NCBI RefSeq assembly: GCF_905475395.1
Contig: NC_058341.1
Span: 65,293,501 to 65,357,500, forward strand
Reading direction: 5' to 3'
Origin: Chrysoperla carnea
Taxonomy: Eukaryota > Arthropoda > Insecta > Neuroptera > Chrysopidae
DNA: 64,000 nt
The stretch's first letter is position 1, and each line of letters starts with the position of its first letter. The position numbers were made by a program, and so were the translations under genes. Positions 1-11,770 of the stretch are shown piece by piece. Under the pieces are notes generated by a model. The model searched no databases, was not told the DNA's origin, and saw only the letters and a list, made by a program, of their open reading frames with translations.

Positions 1-345
1 TTATTTTGTGATTTTTAGTGAATACGAAATACACTAAACTAATTTGTCACTAAAAAACCGGAAGTCATCGAAATCGGTTGGCGTGATATTGAGTTATTCG
101 CCCTCTTGTCGTGCATACTTAATGCAAATTTAAGGCTTATATGGTTTTCTCATGGATGCCGTTTTCAGAACTCGACCAAAATGAAATGGGATCACACGGG
201 AAGCACTAGCTTTCAAATATAAAAGAATCAATAAAATCGGTTCACCCAGTCGAAAGTTCTGAAGTAACACACACACAAAAAAATACAGTCGAATTGATAA
301 CCTCCTCTTTTTTTGGTTGAAGTCGGTTAACAAAAAGATAGCAAT
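1..345 (-). repeat. Dispersed repeat of the ACCGACTTCAA family, cut by the window edge
   Basis: The reverse complement of this stretch matches 13861-14150 and 48330-48610. Shared blocks include the terminal ACCGACTTCAA followed by a purine-rich stretch, the CCAACCGATTTCGATGA block and the CATTAAGTATG block. The hairpin part seen at 15171-15496 and 48651-48972 would lie before base 1. The 67-codon reading frame here is a by-product of the repeat. Confidence 0.75.
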
Positions 346-1784
346 TTAATGAAACTCGCGAACTTTTTTTTATCTTCAAAGTGCTGTAGAATTTTTTTAT
401 TGATAGCTAGCAGGACGCAAATTTGGATTTAAACTAAACATGCCTAAATTTAAGCCCTATATTTTGAAGTTTTTTCTTAGGCCTAAAATTGTGTCCAGGG
501 TAGCCCCAAACGCATCTTGATCAATATCTCCAGTTCTAGATGAGATAAAATAAATCGGCTGACGGCAAAAGTTGGGTCGTAGCCTAGTCTTACAATTAAA
601 ACAATATAAAATTTGGCCAATCTAACATAATTCTAACCTCAGATAGCTCATAAGTCGGGGTATTGGCCAAATTTGAAATTTTCCCGAAATGGTTGTTTTT
701 TACGCCGGAAAATGCGATATTCAAAAAAAACAAACGCGAGGTGAAATAGCATAAAAACGACTATCTTTTCCGGTATACAATTTATTTTTAGAATCTATCT
801 CCAACAAGAAAAAAACGGTAAGAATGGGCATAAGGGGCCATACCTGGGGCTCATGACAGTTAAATGACCTTTAGTGGTCGGGAAATTGTTCGTATGTACT
901 CCAGGTACATAACTTTTTTCTGAAAAATTTTTTGATCTGACCCCTCCGTTCAAAACTAGATTCAAGAAAACCCGAAATTTCCATGTTCAATTCAAATTTC
1001 TTATAATTTTAATATACGAATCACGTTGTCTCATAAAAACTTTGCCCTCTTTTTCATCCCTTTAGGGGTAGAATTTCGAAAATTCCTTTCTTATCGGATG
1101 CTTACGTTATATAAAGAACACACCCCCCAAGTTTCAGGTCTCTATGATCATTGGTTTAGGTTGTACGTTGATCTGTCAGTCAGTCGGTCATTCAGGACAA
1201 AGCATTTTATATGTATAGATTTTATTACAAAAATTATACAAGTTTAAGGTCTGGTATTTCGTGAATCTCATTGAGACCACAGCGAAAAAGTCGAATAACT
1301 CAAAACCTAAAACTGATACTGTAAAAAATAAAAAAATGCTTGTTACCTGAATGCTAATTAATGATATCTTGAAGGGAAAAATGGGAGCTGGATTCACTGA
1401 CTCACGTATCCAGCGTTAAATGTGTTTAAAAAATTGTAACGATGGAAAAATAAATATTATTAAATTTACTACACAAATTCTACACATTATACAATATTTC
1501 ATGGCAATAACAAAAGTCATTATAAAAACATAGCAAGGTATCGATTGTCTATATGGAGGTAAAATCCTAATGTAGATAATTATGTATTATGTAGTAAATT
1601 TTCATTTTAAGTAAACACTTTTAAAATATTATTTAAAAAAAGCAATATAACAACTTATTTTAAGCTACATCAATAAAAATTATTATGGCAAACGCAAATA
1701 TCATAAATGTTCAAAAATAGATGTTTTAATTATAAAATAAAACACAATATAGTGATTTAAAGCCATCGTTCAAACGTGTGCTTT
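346..1784. other. AT-rich stretch, no gene seen
   Basis: No splice-consistent coding segment was found. About 1040-1200 contains a dispersed-repeat segment: a 'cccTTTAGGGG' block followed by a 'cagtcagtcggtc' stretch. A related block recurs near 47270-47340. The short frames on both strands are compositional. Confidence 0.5.
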
Positions 1785-2535
1785 TAATTTTTATACCCTG
1801 TATATATGAAATATATATCAAGGCATACTAGATTTAGTCCCAACTTTGTACCGCTTAAAAATATTGATGCTACGAAGACATACAACAAAATTTTGGTGTA
1901 TGTCTTCATAAAATCACTTAATTAGTCCATTTCCTTCTGTCCGCCCGTCTATACGCCTGTCTGTCCGTCTACCTGGCCCTCCATCAACACGATAACTAAA
2001 AAACGAAGAGATATCTGTGAAACGTGCTCAGGGCGTAAAAAGTGAGTTTGAGTTCGTAAATAAGCAACATAAGTCCATTGGGTCTGTGATCATCATCTTG
2101 TAAACTGTTATAGATATAATAAAAGTTTAAATGTAAAAAATGTTCTTTATAAAAAAATAAACAACTTTTGTTTTTTAACATTTTTTCGTAAACACCACTG
2201 TTTACCCGTCACGATGCAAATCAGGACAAAATTTTGGTGTCCATTTTCGCCAAAACTATAAAAATTAGAGTGTTGCAAATTTGTAGGAAGCTTCAACTAG
2301 TGGCTTTGTAAAAGATTCTTAAAAAACGAAAAATAAATTCTAGAAATTAGTTTCGAATATTTTCGAAATTTTCGAAAACCAAAACAAATAGCGGCCAAAA
2401 AGCTGCCATGATTGTGATTCTTAAACTTTTCTAATATATTAAAAATAATGCAAGCACTGCCATTCAATACTTTCTATACAGGATATTTCAACAATTAACT
2501 CAGTTAGTTGTTTGTTTTCACTTGTTTATTTTCAG
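1785..2535 (+). repeat. Dispersed repeat family R2, near-complete copy
   Basis: The copy begins with ATACCCTGTATATATGAAAT and ends near the block CAACAATTAACTCAGTTAG. The same order of blocks appears in reverse at 35390-36000 and 58500-59290, with partial copies near 28240-29180, 38528-38600 and 40490-40680. Recognisable internal blocks are a 'gtctgtcc' stretch, 'aacacgataact' and 'gtttacccgt'. No coding capacity is visible. It is probably a non-autonomous element, but its class is unclear. Confidence 0.7.
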
Positions 2536-2913
2536 TTTTGTTTTTATTAGCAAACAAAATGACATATTAATCTTATATCTTTAATGTAATTTTGTAAAAC
2601 ATTCTTCAAATGTACATGACGTAAATTATCTGAGTTATAATAGATGCAATTACGGTTTCACAAAAATTCGTAGCGAGAGCTATGGAATTTCGTTCACCTA
2701 TTCTATACATAAAAATTAGTCAGAAATACTTTGCAACTTTTTTTTCAATTTCGTAGTAGGTACGTTTTAAATTTTACAATAAATATACAAAGAAAAAAAA
2801 CTATTAGCATTCAGAAAAATTCGTAGTGCAGGAGCTGCGTTAGCTAAGTGAATTCCCTCAGCGATTGAAAAAATAACACATTTTTCTTAAAATCGAAAAT
2901 TGCATTTTTAATT
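2536..2913. other. No gene seen
   Basis: AT-rich sequence upstream of the truncated retroelement. Two similar blocks (near 2665 and 2820, each with AAAAATTCGTAG) suggest a small duplicated repeat. Confidence 0.4.
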
Positions 2914-3155
2914 TTTTTCGACACAGTCAATCATGAATTTCTTTTACGCAAGTTGGAACGGATGGGAATAAGAGGTCATACAAATAAACTTTTACAATCT
3001 TACCTCAACAACAGATCATTTATAGTAGCATACGATGAATGTGAATCAACAGAGAACGAGCAATAAACAGATCGATACCCCAGGGAAGCAATCTCGGGCC
3101 TTTACTTTTCAATTGCTATATAAATGATCTACCACATCTGAGAACGGGGAAGCTC

Positions 3156-3986
3156 TTGATGTATGCCGATGATATATCAGTGATCATATCAAAGTCCACA
3201 CTAACTGAAGCAATAGAAGAAGCTGATAATACACTTGAACAATTTCAAACATGGTGTTATAAAAATCAACTTATTGTTAACATAGAGAAAACAAGTTTAA
3301 TTCATTTTACACTTCAGTTAAATAAACAAGAAATCATCGTCACACATCAGGAGCACAGCCTCATAAACACCAACCAAACAAAGTTCTTAGGTATTTGTAT
3401 TGACAGCAACCTAAGATTCATAGAACAAATAGATCATGTGTGTAAAAAGCTCAACAAAGTGTATTACCAACTACGCATATTGAAAAGCTACCTGAATCAT
3501 GAAGAGTTAATCATCTTCTACTATGCCCACGTTTATCCCGCATTAAAATATGGTATCACCATCTGGGGTAGATGCACAGAAATTGGCCGGGTATTTATAG
3601 CTCAAAAGCGCATCGTTCGTTTATTGCTGAACATGAAATACAGAGACACGTGCGTGGGAAGTTTTCGCAAGTACCAACTATTTACCATTTACGCAATTTA
3701 TGCTTATGAGCTATTGATTCACATACATTCAAAAAATTTACTGGAAACAGATAAAGACACAATGGGTCAATATAATACGCGAACAGAAGTAAAATATGAC
3801 TTATATCATCGCACAACATTCTATGAGCGTAGTCCCTTATATTCGGGATATAAAATATATCAAAAATTACCTAAAGTTATACAGAGAGAAAAGTCAAGCA
3901 CAAAGTTCAAACAACAATTAAAAAAGCATCTTCTGGAAGTTGAGCCGTATAATTACAACGATTTATTAATAGACTCTAATCATTAA
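3156..3986 (+). pseudogene. Reverse transcriptase C-terminal half (YADD to stop)
   Basis: This 276-codon open frame is the longest intact part of the retroelement. Its first residues include the YADD metal-binding motif. Next come the usual 'NxEKT' segment and the 'KFLGICIDSNLRF' block of LINE reverse transcriptases, then a thumb-like region. There is no real start codon because the frame continues upstream into the frameshifted palm domain. Confidence 0.88.
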
Positions 3987-4039
3987 AGTGTAATATGTGA
4001 CGATTTGTATACCACAGTTATGGTCTTTTACAAATAAAA

Positions 4040-4074
<35 letters not shown>
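4040..4074 (+). repeat. (ATT)n microsatellite at LINE 3' end
   Basis: About eleven ATT units directly follow the retroelement 3' end. They are probably the template-derived tail. Confidence 0.85.
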
Positions 4075-4075
<1 letters not shown>

Positions 4076-4076
<1 letters not shown>

Positions 4077-4834
4077 TTTTCAAGAATTTTTATTTCGAAA
4101 ACTATACGTCTAGAGAAAAAATCACAAGAATACTTTTTTCATTAAAACTGATGAAAAAATATTTCAAAATTTTGTGCTTTCAGAAATACGCTAATAAAAT
4201 TCGAAAAAATCTATTATAAAATTTTACAATATCCTGAAATATTGTTAGTTTTTTCTCATAAAAAATCAAAAATTGAGGCCTAGGGAAAAAATGTTTAAAA
4301 AGAGAGTTGAATATGTTTTCTACCAAGAAAAACGAATACGCTAAAAAGTATGGGTTTCTATTTAATTGGTCTTTCATTTGCAACACTTAAAAAACTTTGT
4401 TACGAAACAGGTTTTTATAAATGTACCCCGTAGAAGAAAATGTCTAACCTGGGTAAATTCCATCACACATATACAAACCTTCACATGATCACCAATTTAT
4501 TAAAAAAAAGGCGTTTTCTAAAATCTTATCATGCTCATTAGAAAACTTATACTTTCTAGTTTTGGAATCTTTTGCTCAAAAATTGTTATCATCTCTTGCC
4601 GCTTTGTACGGACAGTTGAAAGAGTCACTCTATTTTTGGACATGTTTTTTAAAAAAAAAAAAAAAAAGTATTAAAAATTTTTAAGACACGATATGCATAT
4701 GCAAGGACGTGGAAATTTTGTTTGGAAAATTAATATCTTGGTCCAAAAACCTCCTACTGTGAAGTGAAATAATTTTTAAAATTTTGGTACGCTTCTAATT
4801 TTTTACCTCGACTATACAATGGCGAGTGTTATGT
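4076..4834. other. No gene seen
   Basis: AT-rich sequence with homopolymer runs (A-run near 4650). A block containing TTACTTTCTAGTTTTGGAATC resembles intron sequence near 44310, so part of it is a dispersed repeat. Confidence 0.4.
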
Positions 4835-5250
4835 TTTTGAACGATATGTATGAATGTTAATCTGTTCGGACCTAGCTTCTAAACTAACTTATCATAATAT
4901 GACAAATGAGGTATTGTTAGAAGCGTCTTTATCGCCCGCTGGTCGTAGGCTATGTGGCGTCACATGAAATTATAGCGCCCGAATGTAGCGCCCTCTGGGG
5001 ACGTAAAGTTATAAATGAAAACAAATTTCGATTTTGGTATAAAATTACAGGACGTAATTTGGTATAAAAGTACAGCACTTTTCAAAAATATATATCTATA
5101 TTGATATTTTCATCTGTTCGGACCTACCATTTAAACTACTTATCATAATTTGCCAAATGAGGTATCGTTAGAAGGGTGCTATGTACCGTCACATTAAATT
5201 AAATACGGCATCCTCTAGAGGACATAAAGCGCTGATAGCACTTTTCTAAT
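4835..5250 (+). repeat. Two diverged direct repeats of about 260 bp
   Basis: The block ATCTGTTCGGACCTA, then AACTTATCATAAT, then AAATGAGGTAT, then a GTCACAT block occurs at about 4859-4990 and again at about 5112-5240. Divergence is obvious, so this is an old tandem duplication. Confidence 0.7.
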
Positions 5251-5959
5251 ATATATATATATATATGTGGTGCATCAGATTTCCAACACAGATTCCCATA
5301 AACTGAATATTTGAGAATCGCTGACTAAGCAGACTCCCATAATACAAATTCATTTCTTCTTTTTTGCAGGATTGCATTATTTTCAGTATAAATAAAACTA
5401 TTTTTCTAATTTTAGTCAGTTATTGATAATCTTTGAAAAAATAAAATTTTTAAGTTAATTTCGAATTGTTAGTATGTTCAAAATAGTTTATATCATATTA
5501 ATTGTTATAATCATTGTTGTAATATAAAGTTATTTTTATTAATTAAATACAAAACGTTTCAATTTAATTAAAAATTAATAAATTGTTATAATTTGAAAAA
5601 CGTCCTAAATACGACGTAATCAACATTCAATAAAATAAAAGTGAACATCGAAAGCATCGAAAAGTTAACACAACAATAGATCAAAGCTCCGTTTCTTGAA
5701 TCTATAGCGAAAAAATCAAGTGGCGATCCCGTTAAACTGATCTGAAGGATTTTCAGTCGAATCCATTTCATAGGAGAACAACTAACAATTTTCGGACCAA
5801 ATTGGTTTTCCTAAAAGTGAAATTGGAGGTCACGACATATATATGTTGTTATACTTTCTCACGAAATTATAACCACAAAATGGTTTAAATAAAATAAAGT
5901 TCGAAAACTAAAACCCGGACAATTACAGAATCGCGTTCTTAAAAGTGCTATCAGCGCTC
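5251..5959. other. No gene seen
   Basis: AT-rich sequence with an (AT)n run near 5250-5265. No coding or structural signal was recognised. Confidence 0.4.
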
Positions 5960-6680
5960 TCAAATTTTCCCGGATATGTGGCTTATACCAATCTTAGGAA
6001 CACCTTATGGCTTAGCCTTGTGCCAAGTTTAATTGAAATCGTTGGAGCCACTTTTGAGAAAATCCCAAAAAAAAAGGTTTTCCCAAGGGTGTGGGCCTTT
6101 TTGAATTTTCCTGGATATGTTGCCTATACTCATCCTAGGAACACCTTAAGGTCTAGCGTTGTGTCAAGTTTAATCGAAATCGTTAGAGCCATTTTTGAGA
6201 AAACTCCAAAAAAAAAGTTTTCCCTAGGGTGTGGGCCTTCTCAAATTTTCCCGGATATCTGTATTATACCAATCCTAGGAATACCTCAAGGTCTAGCCTT
6301 TTGTCTAGTTTAATCGAAATCGTTATGGCCGTCTTTGAGAATACCCAAAAAAAAGTTTTTTCCAAGAGTGTGGGCCTTCTCGAATTTTCCCGGATATGTG
6401 GCTTATACCAATCCTAGGAACACCTTAAGGTCTAGCCTTGTGCCTAGTTTTATCGAAATCGTTTGAGCCTTTTTGAGAAAACCCCAAAAAAAAAGTTTTT
6501 CCCAATGATGTGGGCCTCCTCGAATTTTCCCGGATATGTGGCTTATACCAATTGTAGAAACACCCTAAGGTATATTTGTCTAACGATTTCGATTAAACTG
6601 GGCACTTTAATCGAAATCGGTAGAGCCGTTTTTGAGAAAACCCCAAAAATCCTGTTTTGGTCTAGAGGGAAGTACCCTTA
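5960..6680 (+). repeat. Tandem repeat, about 140-bp unit, five copies plus a partial
   Basis: The marker GGATATGTGGCTTATACCAAT recurs near 5971, 6113, 6253, 6392 and 6532, a spacing of 139-142 bp. Each unit ends in a run of A after a TTTGAGAAAA block. A rearranged partial unit, including an inverted piece, lies at about 6570-6670. The open frames across the array change frame from unit to unit because the period is not a multiple of three, so I do not treat them as coding. Confidence 0.9.
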
Positions 6681-7764
6681 AAAAAAGGCCTAGGGAAAAA
6701 ATCGATTTTGAGAAAAACCGAGTTTGAGAAAAATCGGTTGAAAATTGAAGGCTCCAGCTTGGTAACAGACATACCGACATACCGACGGACGCAACATTTT
6801 TTAAAAACCACTTTTTTGGAATCAGGGACCCTCAAAACGTGTATTTTCGTTGAATTATATTTATAATATAATAAAGTAAAAAGATATATAGGTCAAAAAG
6901 TCAATAAGTAAATCGTCGTAGTCGTATAAGTCATAAACGGATAGTGATACAAAAAAAAATAGTTATACAAAAAAGGTAGGTAATTTAATTATCTACAATA
7001 AAGGTTATCATTTTTATTTCTAAAGTGCACGGCTATAGAGATATAGCCGAAAACGGTTTTCTATAAAATGGAGGTACTTCCCCTGTTTATTTTTGTAAAG
7101 ATTTTGTGCATTTACATTCAGTACGTGATACTGAACCTATTTAAATAATAAAATAACTCCTGTAATTTAGTGCATTATGGACAAGAGTAACTAGCTTTTA
7201 TATAACCTGTATTATATTTTTAATATAATTATTTAGTTTTGCATACCTTTAAAAATTTTACATACAATTTGTTTTTAAATTCATTTCCCATAGTACATCA
7301 ATGAAAGTGGTAGAGTACATATACATTAAGCAATGTGTATAAGAAAAACACTATCATGTCTTTCTTATTACGTGTATAAGAAAGACACTATGTTTGCTTG
7401 TATGTGTTTGTATTTATGACTGACTAATGCATTTGGTTTGTACTATCACTGTTCAGACATAATATGTTGTCTAGCTAGCATTGACGTTAACAATTAGTTT
7501 TTTATAGTCATAATGATAAACGAATAGAATAATATTCGAAAATTAAATACTAAAACTCGCTCTGCTCGAAAGGAGGCTCCTCCTCCCAAAACCCCGTGGC
7601 TGCCTTTGGCCTTGGTTCTCCGCCACATACAGACTCCTTTTGCAAGTGCACACAATTAAAAAATGTATTTGTACATTAATCACAGCACAGATTACATTAA
7701 TTACAAATAATACTAAATAAATAAATAATAATAATCAAATAATATTAAATATAAACTCATGTTA
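6681..7764. other. No gene seen; one GC-rich island
   Basis: Mostly AT-rich. A short GC-rich block at about 7560-7640 (with CCCCGTGGCTGCCTTTGG) stands out from its surroundings, but I see no frame or RNA fold that explains it. Confidence 0.4.
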
Positions 7765-8170
7765 CAGTGGCGGGTCCACGCATACGGGCATGATGGGCAT
7801 GTTCATCACCTAAATAGACTTATGATTTAATAAAATTTTTAAAAAAAAATGAATCGCTTTAAATTTTGGGGGTGAACATTTTTCGTTTTTCCAAAAATTC
7901 GTTTCAAAGCATGTAGATTCCAAAAATCGAAAAAAATCCTAACGAAATCGGTAGAATAGTACTTTCGGAAATCAATTTACATACCCATATATTAAATTCC
8001 GTTATCAATGAACCAAATGTTAGTGTCAAGTACTTAAATATCGATATCCTAGCAGTGAAAAAAGTGGTTTAGATGTACCGGCGATTCATTAATAATAGTG
8101 AATCAACTATTATAAATGAATACCGACTCTGGGTAGCCAAATGGAAAACAGAATGTGAGAAAAATTACTG
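7765..8170 (+). mobile_element. hAT-like element, left part of a copy
   Basis: It starts CAGTGGCGGGTCCACGCATA, nearly the same terminus as the element at 8917. It then shares the AATAGACTTATGATTTAAT block and the CCGAAATCGGTAGAA-type block. The last 300 bp match the reverse complement of about 63230-63580. No right end was identified. Confidence 0.65.
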
Positions 8171-8254
8171 AAATTAATATAAATATTATTAGTATTACTT
8201 TTTGTTTTGATTTTAAAAATTAGATAAACTGTAAACGGAGAAAATAATGAATAC

Positions 8255-8530
8255 TTCTACAACAAATGTCGCCTCGGTTGGTCTCATTAACCAACGCTGA
8301 TCGCTGTAACATATTGTTTACAGACTACTGGACCATTCCTCTTTCCTGCGCATCTACGAAAGCTTGCACAATCCACTGTCTCTTTTGTAAAATTTCGTCC
8401 AGGTGTCTCCTTACAATTACAGGGAGTGAGCTGGAGCTCCATCATGTTGGTACATGAGACGTAGCCGCGTCGCTAAAGGAATATCTTCCAATAGTCCGTA
8501 TAACGTCTTCTATAAAAAAATGCAGGTCAG
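8255..8530 (-). pseudogene. Mariner/IS630-type DDE transposase relic
   Basis: On the minus strand one frame reads LLEDIPLATRLRLMYQHDGA followed by PAHS. This is the familiar 'leDIPL..R..M(W/Y).HDGAPAHF' segment of mariner-like transposases, carrying the second catalytic Asp (the D of HDGAP). Just after it the frame hits two stops and shifts; a segment compatible with 'VRRHLDEI' follows in another frame. Only about 90 codons survive, with neither transposase end nor a complete DDE triad, so it is a dead fragment. It sits between hAT-like copies. Confidence 0.7.
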
Positions 8531-8908
8531 TTTCACCATTGAGTTAAGGGGGCAAGAATATACGACCAATCTAGAAATATTTTATTATATTAACAATAAT
8601 CTATAAAAATTCGTCAATTTATCAGTTATTTTATCAGTGTCACTTTTTTGAACCAAGTAAAACTACTCTCGGTTTTTTGGACCATTTCACATAAAAAAGG
8701 TTCGCCTTTTTCAAGATATTAACAATTTAATGTTTGAAAAAACTCCAAAAAGTTCATTCATTCTAAAAAGCTAAGAAACGTGGCTAAAAATTAAATTTTT
8801 CACCTTATTAAAATCTTAAAATAATCTTTGAGCATCCACCGTTATTTCTGCAGTCAATTATATAACACCTTGTATAGAACACAAAATCAATTTTGTTAAA
8901 TGTTGCTT
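8531..8908. other. No gene seen
   Basis: AT-rich spacer between the mariner relic and the hAT-like element that starts at 8917. Confidence 0.4.
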
Positions 8909-8916
8909 GCTGCTTG

Positions 8917-10089
8917 CAGTGGCGGATCTACCCATATGGCCATGATGCGCATCACCTAAATAGACTTATGATTTAATAAAATTTAAAAAAATCACAATAA
9001 ATCCCTTCAAATAGTTAGTCTCCCTGGTTGAAAAAATGTTTGAAAAAAGAATAAGTCTTAATAAGTCTTAGGAAACTCTGAAAAAATCTTAGAAACTTTA
9101 AAAAAGTATTAAGAACTCTGAATAACTCTGAATTAGACTAGTCCGAAAACGTTGAGAAATTCAAAGTTCCTAAGACTTTTTCAGAATTTCTTATTTTTTC
9201 TTCAAATATTTTTTCCACCAGGGCTATTATGCCTAATTTTATACTAAACATCCATCTGACACTTTTTGGAGGGCACAGTTATTTTGTTTAAAAATTCGTT
9301 TTAAAGCATGTAGATTTAAAAAATCGAAAAAAATTTGAGCGAAATCGGTAGAAAAATACTTTCGGAAATCAATTTACATACCCCTATTACATTCCGTTAT
9401 TAATGATTTGGGGCAAAGATTGTCTCCGTGGGTACTCGACCAACTTCAGCTGGGAGTTTTACAATCTGAATTAAATGTTGGTGTCAATTTGTACCCTAAT
9501 ATTTTAGGGTACAAAGTAGATTTGTATCCTAAAATGTTACAAATTCTGACAACTCTTCCGGCGAGCGATCGTTTTCTATACTTCGCTCAATAAAGTCTTG
9601 GTTGCGTGCCTCAATGGGAGAAGGAAAGATTATTCGGGCTAGCTCTTGTAAACATCTGGATATCGATGACATTATCAACGCTTTCGCGATAAAAAAAACG
9701 ATCTCTTGAATTTGTTATTTAATTAAGCACCTAAATAAAACCTATTTAATGTAAAATTTATACTGGCGTTTAATTTAATTTGAAGTAGCTGTCTAGAGTC
9801 TAAATGTGATAACACTGTTATGTGCAAACAAACACACATTTACTTTTGTAATTTTTGTGAGCGAACAAACTAACATTTTACAGGTTCATAAATTGACCAG
9901 TGTTCGCCACACGTGGGCAAATACACTCTACAAAATCTTAGCCAGGGCGTCATAAATTTTGTAAACATTTCGTTTGTAGGAATGCAATATATCGATCATT
10001 AGCGAGTTCGTACTCCGACTCGAATTTGGCCGATTTTCGGATGGCTATGTCGTGCTCATCACCTTCTTTGAGGGCTGGATCCGCGCCTG
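8917..10089 (+). mobile_element. hAT-like non-autonomous element with 8-bp target duplication
   Basis: The left end is CAGTGGCGGATCTACCC. The right end, read on the minus strand, is CAGGCGCGGATCCAGCCC. The flanks are GCTGCTTG (8909-8916) and GTTGCTTG (10090-10097), an 8-bp duplication with one mismatch, which is the hAT target length. The body carries no long frame and holds a nested 200-bp MITE at about 9027-9221. Related copies lie at 7765 and, inverted, at about 62740-63640. Confidence 0.78.
9027..9221. mobile_element. Palindromic MITE of the CCCTGGTGGAAAAA family, copy 1
   Basis: The terminal inverted repeats are a slightly mutated CCTGGTTGAAAAAATGTTTG and a matching ATATTTTTTCCACCAGGG end. 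The interior holds AATAAGTCTTAGGAAACTCT and CGAAAACGTTGAGAAATTC. Other copies are at 20349-20545, 51216-51407 and 56251-56434. Confidence 0.85.
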
Positions 10090-10491
10090 GTTGCTTGTGG
10101 TTAAAAAATTTCCTGAAAAATATGTATCCAAATAAAACTGTTATCTTAATATATAATATTAATAACGTGTGATAATTTTAATTAAAAATGTTTTATATTT
10201 TTATTATCTACTGATAATTAAATTTCTTTCTGGTTTGTTTTTTCATAATAAGGAAGTTTTGAGGTACCTAAGTATATTAAATATTGTATTAAAATATTCT
10301 ATCAAATATTACTATCGCTTTATTTCATATTTCAAGGAATATTTGAAAAGTCTTTACCCTTTACTTTGAAAAGTGAAATCAAGTATTTTAAATTATGGTT
10401 TCCTCTTCCATATTGTTTTATAAGGTTAAACATATAGTCCAGCATATGAAGGTTAAACCACTTACTTATTCACTGTAGATCCGACTTTGTT

Positions 10492-10727
10492 TGACAACAT
10501 GTTCAAAAAGTTTTAGCGGTTTCGGATGTATAATTTTTGAAATATTGCAATTTAAATTTAGTTGTTTTTCCGCAGAATATTTTACCCAGTAGACTTTTTT
10601 GTAACTTGCTTATTTTTCGAGTTATTTAATGATAGATTTTTTTTGTTCAAAAAATATTTTTCCATTTAAATTGCAATAGTTCAAAAATTTATTATTCAAG
10701 CCGCTGGAAACTTTTGAGCATGTTGTC
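10492..10727. repeat. Hairpin repeat
   Basis: The block around 10492-10560 (AAAAGTTTTAGCGG and ATATTGCAATTTAAAT) reappears inverted at about 10665-10727. A diverged copy of one arm lies near 13195-13270 inside another foldback. Confidence 0.65.
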
Positions 10728-10984
10728 AGTACCTAAATAAAGTAAATTGTAAAGTAAAGTAAAAGGTACGAGTAACTGTCTTTTTATTATAGCTCCGTTA
10801 ATTTTCGTTCAAATGACTTGAAACTTTTTTCATTTTCAAAGTTTTTTACACTACTTTAAAAAGTGTATGCTTTAAAATGTGTTTTATAGTACTTTAAAAA
10901 GTGAATTTTGCTTTTAATGGTTTGTTTTTACATGGTATGGTTTGGACTTTTACGGCGGACTCTTTTACGCAAATAAAGAATTAT

Positions 10985-11060
10985 ATGTACTAGCTTGACC
11001 CGTGAGGAATTCCGCTCTCGTGGCTACCGTAACCCATGGCTACGCTGTACTTATGACTAA
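10985..11060 (-). mobile_element. Helitron-like 3' end
   Basis: ACTAGCTTGACCCGTGAGGA, read on the minus strand, ends in a CTAG preceded by GGGTCAAG. It resembles the termini at 59741, 22780 and 26703. The body beyond it is not defined. Confidence 0.4.
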
Positions 11061-11770
11061 AAAACAGCAACAAATTTTGTAGAAAAGTGATGAAAAAAAT
11101 CAATAGTTATTAAATTAATCATTTTAAATATCTTTACAGTTGCTGATTCACTTCTTAATGATGTCTTCAGAATTAGAAAAACGTCTTTAAAAACTGTTTC
11201 ATGCGAATCATGTTTGCAATCATGATACACTTCTTATTTAACTCATTGAATATGTCTAGCCTGTTTTTTCCTGACCGGAACAATTTTAATCCGTGCGTAT
11301 TTTTGTAAAAGTATTTTGATAAAAGAATAAGGAAGATAAGGTACGGACCGAAAAAAACATGCTGGAGAAATAATATATAAAGAATTAACTAAGTTAATAC
11401 ATTAAAATTTGTGAGCGCTTTATTTGAAAGTTAACATTTGCATTCGCGAATATTGGAAATAAACATTCGCATTGGCATTCGTACCTATTATGCACGATAG
11501 TCACTATATTACATAATATATAAGTATATGATGTACTAGACAATAGCACGGGTAAACTCACTGGTAGTCTTCTCTCTCGCTACGCATATCGTATGTTTTG
11601 GCCCCTGGTGTGCTCTAAGTATTCATATCTCTATATGAATATATACTGGTCTAGAGACGAAGGCAGCTATACTCGTACTTTTATCTCTCTATAACGATCA
11701 ACCGTTTGGATGGCCACTTTAGGGTTCTATGTAATTACTTCTATGATATTCTTGGAGTTCCATCTCTATG

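Larger units (their letters stand above)
2914..4075 (+). mobile_element. 5'-truncated non-LTR retrotransposon (reverse transcriptase)
   Basis: The reading frame opens around 2914 with FDTVNHEFLLRKLERMGIRG, the typical D-containing motif of non-LTR reverse transcriptases. It then gives a YLNNRS block and reaches a stop near 3061. A one-frame shift restores SIPQGSNLGPLLFNCYINDL and the catalytic YADD (about 3160-3171), followed by an uninterrupted C-terminal thumb region ending at 3986. The 3' end has a short tail and an (ATT)n run at about 4040-4073, as expected at the 3' terminus of a retroposed LINE. The endonuclease and ORF1 are missing, so this is a dead 5'-truncated copy. The I/Jockey/CR1 group is my guess for the clade; the RT class itself is secure. 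Confidence 0.9.

Noticed and set aside
1188..1397. 69-codon minus frame and other 60-75 codon frames across the window
   Set aside because: Random open frames are common in AT-rich sequence; none has a motif, a plausible start or agreement with splice sites.
5945..6681. Open frames with NFPGYVAYTNPRNTL-type peptide repeats
   Set aside because: They come from the 140-bp tandem array. The unit length is not a multiple of three, so each unit is read in a different frame, and no start, splice or family match exists.
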